From the NCBI RefSeq assembly GCF_963678635.1, contig NC_087063.1:63719290-63783289 (forward strand): a stretch of 64,000 nucleotides of DNA. Reading direction: 5' to 3'. The notes below the pieces were generated by a model. It was not told where the DNA came from. It saw only the letters and a program-made list of their open reading frames with translations, and did no database searches. The position numbers were made by a program, and so were the translations under genes. Shown piece after piece: positions 20,194-31,816 of the stretch (the first letter of the stretch is position 1; the number at the start of each line of letters is the position of its first letter). Source of the DNA: Symsagittifera roscoffensis. Taxonomy: Eukaryota; Xenacoelomorpha; Acoela; Convolutidae.

Positions 20194-21940
20194 ACTGAAA
20201 TGGTAACCTTAGATGGCCGATGTTATAAAGATACCTGGGACTGGGTTTGACGACACTAAACTTCAGACGGATCGCTGAGTTCTAAAAATAGTATTATCCT
20301 TGTTAAAAAATTTAAGATGAAATTTTCTAATTATTCAGCCTCTAGGCAAAGACGCAAAAACTGTGAATTATAACCGAAAAGCTTAAAATTTTGGAAAGAT
20401 TAACTAATAAAGTAGTCGTAAATAAGATTTTTCCCCCATGCAGTTTGCTGTTTTCAATTTTACCGTATATAAAAAAGGAGCTGCGTCATTGACAAATGAT
20501 ATCTATTTCATTTAAATAAGCAATTCTCATTTTAGGATGTTTTATAATAATTTTTTCGTGATATGGTATAATAATCTGAAATCTGAGCTTTTTGACTGAA
20601 AAATGAATTACACTGGTAGTTTGAAAAAGGAAATTTTATGCCAAAATTTAATTTTGTCGTTTAAATTTGGCGAAAAAGCTCTTTGTGTACTTATGCAGAC
20701 ATGGATGTCAATTAAATTTGGCGAAAAAGCCCTTTTGTGTGCTTATGTAGACAGGGATTAAGATAGCATTAAATGAGATCAGGCTGCTTCACGAAAATCA
20801 CAGTTTTACAATCGATATCTTAGTCTCTATGAACAATTTTACTCGGAAAATTCGTCATACTCTTGAATGATTTTGAACTGAAAAAACACACTCTCTCTCT
20901 TGAATGAAATTTTAATCCCCGAAGATCTGATTACTCGGAGAATTTTATTTATACTTTTTTTGGTTTGTTTGTTTTATAATTAATTTGAGTACTTTGTTTG
21001 GACCCTGAACACTTTTCAACAAGTGATAAAAAATGCGCTACCATCCTTGAATAACTGCCACAAAAATACCGAATCTGGTATCATTATCGTAAAAAGAGCT
21101 TCAAAACCAGAGTTCCAATAATTAAAATTAATGACCTGAGCGCTAATACAAATCGACTCCACCTTAACAAAAAAAATATTTCAAATGCATAATTTAATTT
21201 AAAGATGCTTTTTCAAAAACAAAAGGTAAAACACAGCTAAAAGTTGTATTACGAACTGAAAAAAGTATGAAGTTTATTAATGAAAAATAGGGTAGTTTTG
21301 CATTTGAAAGCTTATTCTACTATTACAACCAACTAACGGTTCTTTTTCTTCTAAAGAACCTCAAAGTCACTGCAACCTAGATGGACCGTCTATAATCGAT
21401 CGCAAGCAATATTCCGTTGAGTTTGGGAAAACCAAAAAAAAACAATCGAAAGGCAATTTAGTCAGGGTCATCAGTTCATTAGTTCCCAGACACAATCCAT
21501 GTCTAACCTGTCAACCGTTATTGGTCGAACGGTTGATTGCAGTGCTCTGAATAAACCAATTTATTTCCAATAATCTCTCAATTTCTTCTAGTAATTTGTT
21601 TTGTGACAATTTCTAACATCTTTTCGCGCTATGAATTGTCGTTTGTAGCCAATTATTGCTTCCAATCAATCGCTGCTCGACGATCTAGCTTAGATTTATA
21701 ATAATACAAAAAAACTCCTGAGCTTTTGTCAATTATTACATTTTTTAATTAAAATCTAGATTTATGAATTCTATTTTGAAAAAGTAACTAAAATTTGAAG
21801 ACATGAATGCAGAATACCATTGTAAAGATAGGCACTGAGTTTCCGGAGCGCTCTAAATTTGAAACTTAAGACTGCTTGCCATTTGCTTACAACAAGAAAA
21901 AATTCAATTGTTTCAGGATTGCTTTGTGTAGTAGCAGGAC
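20194..21940. other. Upstream of the receptor gene; no gene seen
   Basis: AT-rich. It contains a 51-base-period duplication at 20662-20758 and one clean hairpin at 21511-21536 (TCAACCGTT and AACGGTTGA around an 8-base loop). No coding exon or further promoter element is recognisable. Confidence 0.45.
20662..20758 (+). repeat. Short tandem duplication, two units
   Basis: TAAATTTGGCGAAAAAGC at 20662 and again at 20713, each followed by (T/C)CTTTTGTGT-like sequence and CTTATG(C/T)AGACA(T/G)GGAT. About 45 matched bases per unit. Confidence 0.85.
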
Positions 21941-21941
21941 A

Positions 21942-22058
21942 ATATACCCTATCCCAATCTACCCTGTGTCATTTTATCCAATGCCGTTCTACCCTATGTT
22001 CATATCTACCCTAAGTCAATCTACCTTAAGCCAATCTACCGTATGCTAAATTAACCCA
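21942..22058 (+). repeat. Imperfect tandem repeat of TCTACCCTATGTCAA-type units
   Basis: About seven degenerate 15-17 base units (ATACCCTATCCCAA, TCTACCCTGTGTCAT, TCTACCCTAAGTCAA, TCTACCTTAAGCCAA and so on). Confidence 0.8.
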
Positions 22059-24070
22059 CCTTTAATTTTAGAGACTTACATGGAGGTGTTAGAATTTTTT
22101 AGTACTGGCAATGATTTAGTATCGATATAAAATTAAGCACTTTAAAGAGTTGATTGAAAAGTTCGAGCAGAACGCATGCATTTAGCACAATTAACATGTT
22201 TTAATTCCGTATTGTGGCATAGAGATACAACGATACATGCAAAAATTGAAGCATGTGATTTAATTAATTACAGAAAAAAACCCAATCAGCTATATTACCT
22301 CGCCACTACTTTAACAAAACCGCAAAAACGCTTGACTCGGTGGACATGAAATCAGAAAAAAAGCAAGAAACGAAAAACCACAATATTCACTGGAAATGCT
22401 CTAGATAGGGCGCGCATAAAAGTAAAATGACTGCAATCACTCAAATGAACAGCCGTGTATCAGAGAGAAATGAGCGTACAATGGAGTTTTAAAAGAAATT
22501 TCTTAACTGCAATTGTTTTTCCCGAAATCTAGAAAATTTTTAACAAAACGAATTTTCTTTCAATTTTTAAGAATTAGTTTTTGACAGGGTTTCATCTGCC
22601 CCATCAGAACCTTTGGCAGGTTTAACAATTTTTTATATGCATTTTTCCAGATGTTACTTTGTTTTCAAAAACCTTGAAAAATTTTTTCGATTCCATGAAA
22701 AACCTTTGCAGAATAACCTTTGTTTTTATTCAGAACAAGCAAAAGAGGAGCAAAGTTATAACTGAGCAGAAGGCTATGTTTTTAAGTATCATTCCTCCCC
22801 TTGAACCTCCCCCCAAAAAATAGAATACCATGGCAAAAAAAATAATTATAAAAATTTGTAATGGTTTTTTGGTACAAATAAAATTGAAAGTTGAAAGATG
22901 TTTTTTTAATCTTTAGTTCAATGCAAAGGGGGCAAGACGTGATAAATGGCCAGCTTTTAGCCATCGAACATCCGTTGAAACAACTCCTATACATAATTCA
23001 TTTTTTTCTTTCATTTTTTAACTATTCAAGCAAAGACAAAGTTTCAAATTTAGCCTGGAATTTGGAACAGAAAAAAAAGATTGCAGAGTAAGTGGCACAG
23101 TTTTTAATGATTAATTTTTTGAAATTATACAGTTTAAATGAACAATCGAAAAAAAAATTCTTTTTACTCAAAAACAATAGTAACAGTTTCCTCCAACGCT
23201 TTTAAAATGGAAATTCAGTCTAAAAAAACATCAGTTTTTACCACTCTTCACTACTATAATAGTCTGTAAAAACTTTTTGGCTGATATTTCTACCATCTAA
23301 AAAGCAGCGTTGTCCAAATCTCAAAAAAATGGGTTTGAAACTTGATCAAATTGCCAATTTGCGTTAAATAACATGCGATATTTTAAGTTCCTGCAACAAG
23401 CCTAATTGTCGTATTAAATCGCTCCAAATTGGATTAGAGCTTGTCATTTGGTCTTATTATAGAGCTAGAAAACGCTAACTACATCCCTTGGTAATTTCAT
23501 AGCATGGAAGGGAGATAAAAAAGTTATATACATTTTTTTATTCTGTCAATTTTTCAGGTAAATTTTTTGATTGGCCTGAAAAAGCAGTAACAACACTCAG
23601 GGTGTGGCAGCGATACACGAGCAGTCTTCATTCTTATCTAATTTTTTTATCAAAACTTTGCAGTAAAACATTTTTAGCAACCAAATAATTGATAGTTTTT
23701 AAAGTTAACGAATTGATTAGTACTTTTTGAAAAAAACCTTGATGCTAAGAATTGACAAGTTTTTCTCAAAACAGCCAATGGAACCATATCCAAACTACGA
23801 AAAATTTTTAACTTATTTGCTTTAATCCTTGCTCTAGTTATTGTTTCAGAAACTGAACAATTTTTTGAAAGTCATCCAAAAGAGTCTTGACTCAAAAAAA
23901 AACAAACACACTTTATCATTAGAAGATTAACTAAGATTTAGAAAAAAAAAATTCAAAAACTTAAAATTAAGCGTTTATTTGATTGATTAATTTGAAGTGA
24001 AAAAATTTTACAGGCAAAGACTGACAATTTGTAATCCGACTATTTAATCATTTCGTATTTTCGGCTAAAT
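22059..24070. other. No gene seen; one family A end fragment
   Basis: AT-rich with long homopolymers. At 23586-23628 is a reversed family A end (CACTCAGGGTGTGG, ACACGAGCAGTCTT), and upstream at about 23290-23460 family A interior-like words (CCAATTTGCGTTAAATAACA), so a badly decayed reverse copy may fill about 23280-23628. The frames at 22782-22994 and 22891-23091 overlap on opposite strands and are not supported. Confidence 0.45.
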
Positions 24071-24551
24071 GTTCCGACTTTAGAAGAAATTGACGGACGA
24101 CTTTCAAGAATAGATTTCTGAGAGAGTTGTTTTTTATCATTCAAAGGATAATGGGCTGTTTGCGCTCCAATTCAAAATTTTTTGTCATATATATCATATA
24201 GATCACTTTCTGTAAAATTGCCAATTTGGCTAATCTATGACAAGTAACGTGCAATATTTTCGAGCTATTAACGCGTGAGCGGAGATTTAGTCAGTCTTAA
24301 AAAATGCCTCAAATCGAACAAGATTGCTTTTTGGTGCATAACAAAATTTGCTGATAGCGAAATATATCTTTTTGTAATTGTATTTCACGCAACGTCTGAG
24401 GAGATAATTTTTCGAACAAAAAATCTCAAAATCTATTAAAAAAATAGCACTATTTTTTAAATTTCAAACGTTTTTCAAAAATGAGCACTACTCCATAGGC
24501 CTTAAAAGACAGTCGGAACAGTCAAAGCTTCGCCCTCATACAAGCAGTCTT
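24071..24551 (-). mobile_element. Family A structured element, reverse copy
   Basis: In reverse, begins GTTCCGACTTTAGAAGAAAT, has TTAACGCGTGAGCGGAGATTT in its centre, and ends AGTCGGAACAGTCAAAGCTT, CGCCCTCATACAAGCAGTCT. The end stem is weaker than in the best copies. Confidence 0.75.
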
Positions 24552-24798
24552 GTTAAATTTACAAACTGAAACTCAATTGGATAGAAAATAATTTTTTGCA
24601 GAAGAAGAGGTCATATTCTGGTCAATTGGCAGAAGTTTTCTGATTTTTTTGATCTTTGACAAAATTTTTGCTAAAAAAACAAAATCATCTGATATTTATA
24701 ATTCTCTAATATAAAGTTGGATAAAAGTCAATGAGGAACGGAAATTAATTTTAAAATTCTATGTCAAGAAAATGATGCCAACCTAAGCTATCAAAAGA

Positions 24799-24840
24799 AC
24801 TTGAGATAACATGAGATAACTTGAGATAACTTGAGATATA
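24799..24840 (+). repeat. 10-bp microsatellite TTGAGATAAC
   Basis: Four consecutive 10-base units, one with ATGAG in place of TTGAG. Confidence 0.9.
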
Positions 24841-24865
24841 CAGGTTTTTGCAAATTGATGGATTA

Positions 24866-25367
24866 TTGTTCCGACTTTCGAAGAAAACGGAATATTTATG
24901 TTATGCGTGTTGTGGTTTTCTTATTATTCAGTCAGTTTTCGGCGTTCAAAATAATATTTTTAACAAAAAAATGAGCTTATTGAAGACATGGTTTTCCGGA
25001 GTTCAAATGTAAAAAAAAACATGTTGCTCCAAATTTTACTGTTTTAGAAATTTTAGAAACTTGCCAATTTGGCGAGGTTCTGGAACATATTATGCGTGCT
25101 TTGAAGAGTTTATTCATAATGCTGAGATTGTAACGAGAATTAATTTTGCATGGCCATTTATCCCCCAGAGCAAAATTATTTCAAATTGAATTGAGGCTAG
25201 CTAATCGGTCGTATTAGTTTCGTACGACTCAAACTTTCACCTTTAACCTTTGATATTGTCCAAAACTTACAGATTTTCAGTGTTTTACTTTTCCGAAAAA
25301 CTATTCGATATGGGTTTAGGGGCAGTTGGAACGTTCAAGGCTTTGCCCTGATAAAAAAGTAGACTAG
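24866..25367 (-). mobile_element. Family A structured element, reverse copy
   Basis: Begins TTGTTCCGACTTTCGAAGAA with ACGGAATATTT, and ends GTTGGAACGTTCAAGGCTTT followed by GCCCTGATA and AGACTAG. The end stem keeps TTCCG/CGGAA with inner pairs TTTC/GAAA round GAA. Confidence 0.8.
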
Positions 25368-25876
25368 TTTGTGCTCTGTGATGTTTTTCTCCAGTCAAAT
25401 TTTTGTTTTTTCTGCAAACCTCGAAAGTTAGAACATGTTTTACAATCATTTGTTTTAAGCTAACAGGTTTAGAAATGGCCATTTTTTTCTTTTGAGAAGG
25501 CAAATGCATGTTCAATTTAGTTCATCAGCATGTGTGCCTTTTAGCATGCGATAATAGTTTTAACTAGATGTACTTACAGACGAAAAACAAACTAGCCTGA
25601 AAATTCTAATAATTTCAAAAATCACTTGAATTATTAAGAGAGTTAAAATTTTACCGTCACCCGATTGAAAAATTGGCTAAACAGACCCTGTTCAAAATAA
25701 CTAATTTGACTAAAAGAAGCTTGAAAAAGCGAATTTCTAACCTTCATTCGTTTAGATGGGTATGCTTATCGACACACATGCTAATAGGCGGTCCCAAAAA
25801 TTTTCTAGTGGCAAAATGCATCCGTTTGAAACAAACACATCACGTCGTGACAGTTTCCGAAAGAAAGCTACATTTT

Positions 25877-26609
25877 TAATCCGACTTTCGGACGAATTGA
25901 GGAATATATCAGCCTGGGGTGTTCTTTTATTCAGACCATTATTACTAAGTTGACGGTGTATGGGTATCGTTTCTTAAACCTTTCGACTGCCAAGCGACTA
26001 TGCACCCACTAGATAAGAATAAGGACGGCATAGCTGATCAAATAATACTTCATAGCTTCAATGCGCTAATTAAGGAGCCCATGAAATCAGACGGCATGCA
26101 AACTAGACAATCGTAAGTCAACTGAATTTTGACGACAACCCTTTGTGATTTTAGACAAAAACTGATCAACAAAATCATTAAATTAGAATAAAGTTGCACA
26201 GAAAAAAAGAGTATAATATCACAGAAGCGAGTATTATCCATTTATTATAAAACATTTAATCAAAAAAGTTTAGTTTTTTCTGAATTGTGACATAAAAACT
26301 TGATTTCCGCTTGGAACACCAGTTTTTACTTGATTAGAAAATAATTTAAGTCTGTGATTAACCTCTACGCAGTTTGTACGCAAAAGTTGCTAATATTCAG
26401 CCACATACGGATCGTCTAATTTGCGTGTCGTTTGATTTCTTAGCCCCGCTAATTTTTTATGCATGGCGAAGTATCTGCAATCATAATTGTTCCAAATTGA
26501 AATGAGGCCAACTATAGTTGTTCATATTTAGCCTACTCAACTATTCGAGACTAATTAAGGGTCAATCGGAAGGTTCACGGTTTTGTCTCGATATACGAGC
26601 AATCTTGTT
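25877..26609 (-). mobile_element. Family A structured element, reverse copy, enlarged
   Basis: Starts ATCCGACTTTCGGACGAATT with CAGCCTGGGGTGTTC and ends CGGAAGGTTCACGGTTTTGT, ATACGAGCAATCTTG. At about 730 bases it is some 200 longer than the family, which suggests an insertion or a merger of two copies; the extra sequence is not recognised. Confidence 0.6.
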
Positions 26610-27719
26610 TGAATTTTCGAATAACCTCATTTGAGAAACTGAGTTCGACATGTTGAAAAATCAAGGATGTATTCATGAAAAAAACGAGTTTTTTTTTCTT
26701 GACTTTTGAATATTGTTTATCCAGCAAAACCAACGAAATTTTTCCTAAAGAAGGAAAAATATCAACTACCTAGTTAACACTGAGCATTCAAAGGTTGCAG
26801 AATCCTACAAAAAAAACAATTTTTTCGGGGTTTTGTTTTCAATATTGGCCGAATAAAAGCCATTAGATTCTGCCGTCGGGCTAATAGGTTGTGTGAAAAC
26901 ACAGTGATTAGCGCGAAGTGCCGACTCTACAGTTCAAGAAATTCACGAGTGCTAATTTTTGATGCAGTTCTCTGCATAAGTCATTCAGCAAATAAGAAAT
27001 TCTAACAGTTTTTGAAAAATCTGATTGATTGAAATTTTTCTATAATTTGGCCCCTTCATCATGAGAATCTCCAAAAACACTTATTGTCAATTAATACAAA
27101 TCAAAAACAATTGCCAGAGGCAACTCGTTCTGAAAGAAATCATAGCACCAAGACAACATCTTCCTCAAATAAGTTTGGGGTGATGTGAACTTGGTTCTAA
27201 GTGCAAAGCTTCAGCCAATCAGAGTCAAACAATTTACATTCAGCGCTTAGCATGTTTAATCTGAATTGAACGCTGGGATAGAAGATCTTATCTTGATATA
27301 AATAGATAGGGGGCACAAAAAGATGGCACAAGCTTTGAAAAAAATCTTCTATTAGCTGTGTTACTGATATTACCTTGAAGTATCCGAATAAAATTGGCAG
27401 ATGAATTTCAGAAAGCATATATTTACTGGAATTTTTATAATTTTAAAATTAAATTATCGCCAATTAAAAATGATAAAATGCTTTTTTTAATCTTTATGAG
27501 AATTGAAATTACCTTCAAAGTTGTAACTGCGCTCAATCTTTTGATTTTTTAGTTTGCCATCCTCAAGATACAACAAACACAAACTTTTTGGAAACTTTTC
27601 TCTGCCTAGAACTCTAAACTTTATAAGTTTTCATCATTTTATGCATTATATAACGTAATTTGGTCAAAATTTGCTAAGTTACCTCGTGAGGCGACAATTT
27701 GTAAAAGGCAGAAAATTGT
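26610..27719. other. No gene or repeat recognised
   Basis: AT-rich. The frame at 27197-27418 (minus) resembles no family I know. Confidence 0.4.
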
Positions 27720-27727
27720 ATCAATAG

Positions 27728-28136
27728 GCGCACAGACAATTCGGCCAAAGACAATTCAGCCAATTTGAAATTCAGACAATTCAGCCAAAAACATACAGAC
27801 AATTCAGCCTGAGACAATTCAGCCTGAGACAATTCAGCCAGTTTTACATAACGCTAGATTCGAAGGAAAAAAAAATCGGAATTATTGGAGTTATTTCTCG
27901 GTTTAAGATAGCCGGTGGGCGCGCTATGCGCGCGTCGCCGCTTCGCGGCGATAACCGGCTCGAAATTTCGTATAGAGTTCTACCCTCTGTTGGCAAGCTC
28001 GCAACACGTTGGCGCGACTGCGGCGGTCACTATTATTGGCTGAATTGTCTGTGGCTGAATTGTCCGCATACTTTTGGCTGAATTGTCTGAATTTCAAATC
28101 GGCTGAATTGTCTTTGGCCGCATTGTCTGGACGCAT
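27728..28136. mobile_element. TIR element with ACAATTCAGCC repeats and a GC-rich cruciform core
   Basis: The left end (GCGCACAGACAATTCGGCC) and right end (inverted GCGTCCAGACAATGCGGCC) are terminal inverted repeats that stay alignable for about 95 bases per side. Both arms are built from the word ACAATTCAGCC, repeated six to seven times on the left and about five on the right in inverse. TCAATAG flanks both sides (27721-27727 and 28138-28144), a likely 7-8 bp target duplication. The interior has a GC-rich palindromic core at 27910-27960. No transposase is encoded; it is a non-autonomous DNA transposon of unknown superfamily. Confidence 0.8.
27910..27960. other. Three-arm GC-rich cruciform
   Basis: AGCCGGT (27910-27916) pairs with ACCGGCT (27954-27960). 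Inside are two perfect hairpins: GCGCGC-TAT-GCGCGC at 27919-27933 and CGCCGC-TTC-GCGGCG at 27936-27950. Together they fold as a three-way junction with both arms capped by 3-base loops. All pairs were checked base by base. Confidence 0.85.
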
Positions 28137-28144
28137 GTCAATAG

Positions 28145-30799
28145 ATTAAGTGGTGAATGGCGATTTACGTGAACTCTTTCCCTCATCCTGGATGTAATAA
28201 TACTTAAAGAACTGCACTTTATAAAAATGAAAAACTTCGGCAATTTTTTCATCACACGCACTGTCTTAAGGGTTTTGTCTGTCAGTTAGTAATGCCGCAT
28301 TTGAACCAAAAAAAAATTGCCTTATTTCAATTTGAAATGATTTTTGAAGCAGTTAATTTTGATACTTACGCTTGCGTTAAGAATTCCGCGAATTTGTAAA
28401 ATTAGCAAGTTTCAAACTCTTACAATTTTGTTTAGAAAAATCACAGATGAATATTGTGTTAAGTTTTCAGTTTTAGTGATCGATACTTTTTTTTCTAATT
28501 ACAACTTTTAGCATTCTCAAATAACTATTTAGATTTTGTAAATTACTAGTTGTATTGGTTATAGCACTATGCAAAAACAGTTTCATTATTAAAAAAATAG
28601 GCAAAAAATTTTTTCTCCTAAACTTCCGTAAAAAATTCTCGAAAACCTTATATGAATCATAAACATTGAAAATATTAACATAAATACTTTAAAGTATTTA
28701 CTACTCAAACAAAAATTTCTCTGACAAAGATTTAGAGGAGCTCTTTGAGCATAAAAAACCAGCGTTAATGGCCGCGTCAAATTTGCTAGCGAGAAAAATT
28801 CAGCGTAAATTTAGTCAGACAAGAATCCTATTTTTGATATCTTTCAAGAAAAGTTCAGAAAACTATTTACCTTTTGGGTTTTAGATATATTTTAGATTGA
28901 GCTTCGGAGAAAGAAGTGATCAAGATGTTTCCAAGCTTGAGAAAATTTTGAAGAATAATGAACAAACACTGCCCGAAAAAGATAAAATAGTTTTTTTTGC
29001 AGTAAATTAATAGAGATTCCTCTGTAAATTGAAATGTAGAGCTAGCTAATAATTTAAATCAATCCCAATAAGAAAGGCCTTTCTGAATATTCTTAAAACC
29101 ACTCGCAAGGGATAAGTCCTAATTTGGGCAATTGTTATATGGGTAACCAAATTTCATCACAGGAGAGGGGAAATAGCAGCGAACTATCGGGCTGGAAAGG
29201 GGAGGGGGTAAAAAGCAGGTACCGAATAAAAGTGACCTTGTTAGCTCGGGTTGGTGTTTTCGCCTTCAGGGCAGAAGAGCAAGAAAAACAGAAGAAATAA
29301 CGATAGGAGAGCAATTTGAAAAAAAAATAGGCGGAATTTTAAGTAAAGTCTCTACCTTTTTGTCTGTCAAGACAGGGATAACAGGGAAAATTGGCAGTTT
29401 CGTTCAACTTTTGAGCGAAATTGTCACCAAATACCCTGAAAATATTTACCAAATGTGCTATAATTGTCCAGAGTTTGAAAACACGTGCTGTAAAAGTGGC
29501 TCTGGCCGTAATACTTGAAAGAGTAATTTCAACTAATTGTTCATCGTTCTCAAGAAGTATTAGGAAATATTAAATTTTTCAATATATTAAACTTAATTGT
29601 TAATTTTTCGAAGAGAATGATTCGATTGGTTAATTCCGGAAATAGTATATCCTTTCACGTGAAGATTTAGGCCGGCTGATAAGTTTGTAACATTGCTCAC
29701 ATTTCCTTCCAAAATACAGGAAATTGGGAATTAAATTCCGTATTACTGTTACAAATTACCTTGCATGAATGAATATTGGCCGTCAATTTTCCGAGGAAAA
29801 ATGTTAGTCGACCACATTGACAATTTGGAACTTAAATTAACCAATGGAAACAAATTGTTAGAAAAATTCTAATGTAGCTACAAAAAATTACGGAATCGAT
29901 CTAAGTTTTTCAACTGGCTAAATTGTAGTCAACCTAAATTTTGAAGAACTGTTTTTATGTGCCAAATATTGACTTTTGTGGGTATTAAAACTTGGTTTCA
30001 ACTTAATTCCACTTAACACCTCATAAAATCCCAGGGGTTATATTTTAACGATTTGACCTCCGACGCCCGGTAAAAGAGCTCTCTTGGCTATTTTCAAGAA
30101 GGGTCGAAGTGCTTGCTGAAAGGTAAATTTAGGAGAGGTAGAGCTAATTTAACAACTAAAAGGTTGACCGAGTATAATAAGCTCTGGAGGAAAATTATGA
30201 GTTTTATATCAATAAAAGATTGAAATCTCAGTTGATTCCTTTCATGTGGCATCTGAATTAGATATGATTTATTTAGACTAGGCGAACATGAGAATAGAAG
30301 ATCTTTCAAAACAGAAAACAGTAGAATGGGTTTCTTTTTAATTGATTCCACCGTCTTCTGATGACTTTTTTCAACTTAGACGCAGCACTCTAGACTCAGC
30401 ACTCAAAATAAAATGAAAAGAGACTGAAAAGGGAAGCAAAAAATTATTCCTCTTGTCCAAGTTATTTCCAAAACAGAAGAAGATGTAATGAAATAGCTAA
30501 TATGAATTATATCTATATGGAATCAACCTAGAGAAGACAAACAGCAAAACAATAGACCTTCAACTTCTGTCTGCCGCGATTGAGATCGGTTCTGAACGCC
30601 CGGAGAAAAATCAACAAAAGTGATTTTGTCTAGCTAACTTGCCGTAAGAGATGAAAATCATTTTTTGCTCTGTTGCGGTTCTCCCTAGTTTTAGTTAGCC
30701 CAAAGAAGATTTCCTATTACAAAATACATTCGGCTGCGATCTGGAATCCTGAAATCTTGCGAATCACAACTAAAACGGCATCAGTAGTATACTTCATTT
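28145..30799. other. No gene or repeat recognised
   Basis: AT-rich. The frames at 28589-28780 and 30094-30351 (minus) are hydrophobic and low-complexity with no family resemblance. Purine-rich stretch GGGGAGGGGGTAAAAAGCAG near 29199. Confidence 0.4.
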
Positions 30800-31115
30800 C
30801 AGCGGCGGATCTAGGATTTTCTCGAGGGGGACAGGCGGACAATCAAAAAAAAATTTCGAAAATTTTGTCGACCTTTTTTTTTAGGTCGTCCAAATTGATT
30901 TTTTGAGCTCTCCCTAAGCATGGTTTAGTCCCTGTTTTGGTCAAATTTTCTGCGCCGCAGGCATAGTTTTAAAACAAAAAACAAACAGTCCAAAAAAGGC
31001 GTTTTTAGGCACTTTTTTGAAAATTTAGACCAAAAAAATGCGTTTTTTCAGCGCGCGCTCCCCCCTCAAAATTAGTATATATAATTGGCGCCAAAGGACC
31101 TTTTAGAAAATATAC
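30800..31115 (-). mobile_element. Family C hAT-type MITE, reverse copy, truncated
   Basis: Begins with the canonical terminus CAGCGGCGGATCTAGGATTT and CTCGAGGGGGA, then AGGTCGTCCAAATTGATTTT, GCGCCGCAGGC, CCCTCAAAATTAGTATATAT and GGCGCCAAAGGACC. The far terminus is missing. Confidence 0.75.
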
Positions 31116-31297
31116 ACTAGAGAAGCAAGTTGAATTATTTAAGGACAAAACCTGGCAAAAACAAAAACACAAGGGTTTTGTTTACACCGTCAAAAAAATT
31201 TCAATAACAAAGTCGAAACTTATTTACATTGTTTGCAATTCAGTCGCTCAGTTCATGGTGTTCGAGAGAAATCAGAAACTAGAAGCAATGATTAACA

Positions 31298-31816
31298 AGA
31301 CTGCACGTGTCAGGCCGAAACTCTGAATGTTCCGACTGCCTTCTAAGGTCTATGGAGCCAGTAATAACATGGAAAAATTAAATGTAATAAATTAAAATTA
31401 ATTTTTTTTTCCAGAAACTTTGAGATTTTTTGTGTGAAAACACCCCCCTATACACCATATTAAGTACAAAGTGATAAATTTTGCTCCTAATAACAAATCA
31501 ATTATGGCATATAATCTTACTTGAACCAATTTGGATCGATTTTTAAGACGGATTTAATCTCGCTTACGCGTTAATAGTGCGAAACATATCGCGCGTTAAT
31601 TGTCCCAAATTAGCCAAAATGGCCAAAATGGCTTTATTTAAACCCCCATAACTTTACAAAAAAAGATCACAGGTGAAATATCTTTTCAAATTTAAGCTAA
31701 GGGTAACAATAGCTTTCAAATGATGAAAAAAAGTTAAAAAGTCGAAATTTGTCTGAAGAAAAAAAACCCACCCCGAGCACAAATATTCCGTTACTTTCGT
31801 TACAAAAGTCGGAACA
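31298..31816 (+). mobile_element. Family A structured element, forward copy
   Basis: AGACTGCACGTGTCAGGCC at the start, TTCCGACTGCCTTCTAAGG, ACACCCCCCTATACACC, GCTTACGCGTTAATAGTGCG with TCGCGCGTTAATTGTCCC, AACCCCCATAACTTTAC, and the end GAGCACAAATATTCCG...ACAAAAGTCGGAACAA. Near full length, about 520 bases. Confidence 0.85.

Noticed and set aside
27924-28136. 70-codon minus-strand frame with repeated DNSA residues
   Set aside because: It is a translation of the ACAATTCAGCC words of the right TIR and of the cruciform core, not a gene.
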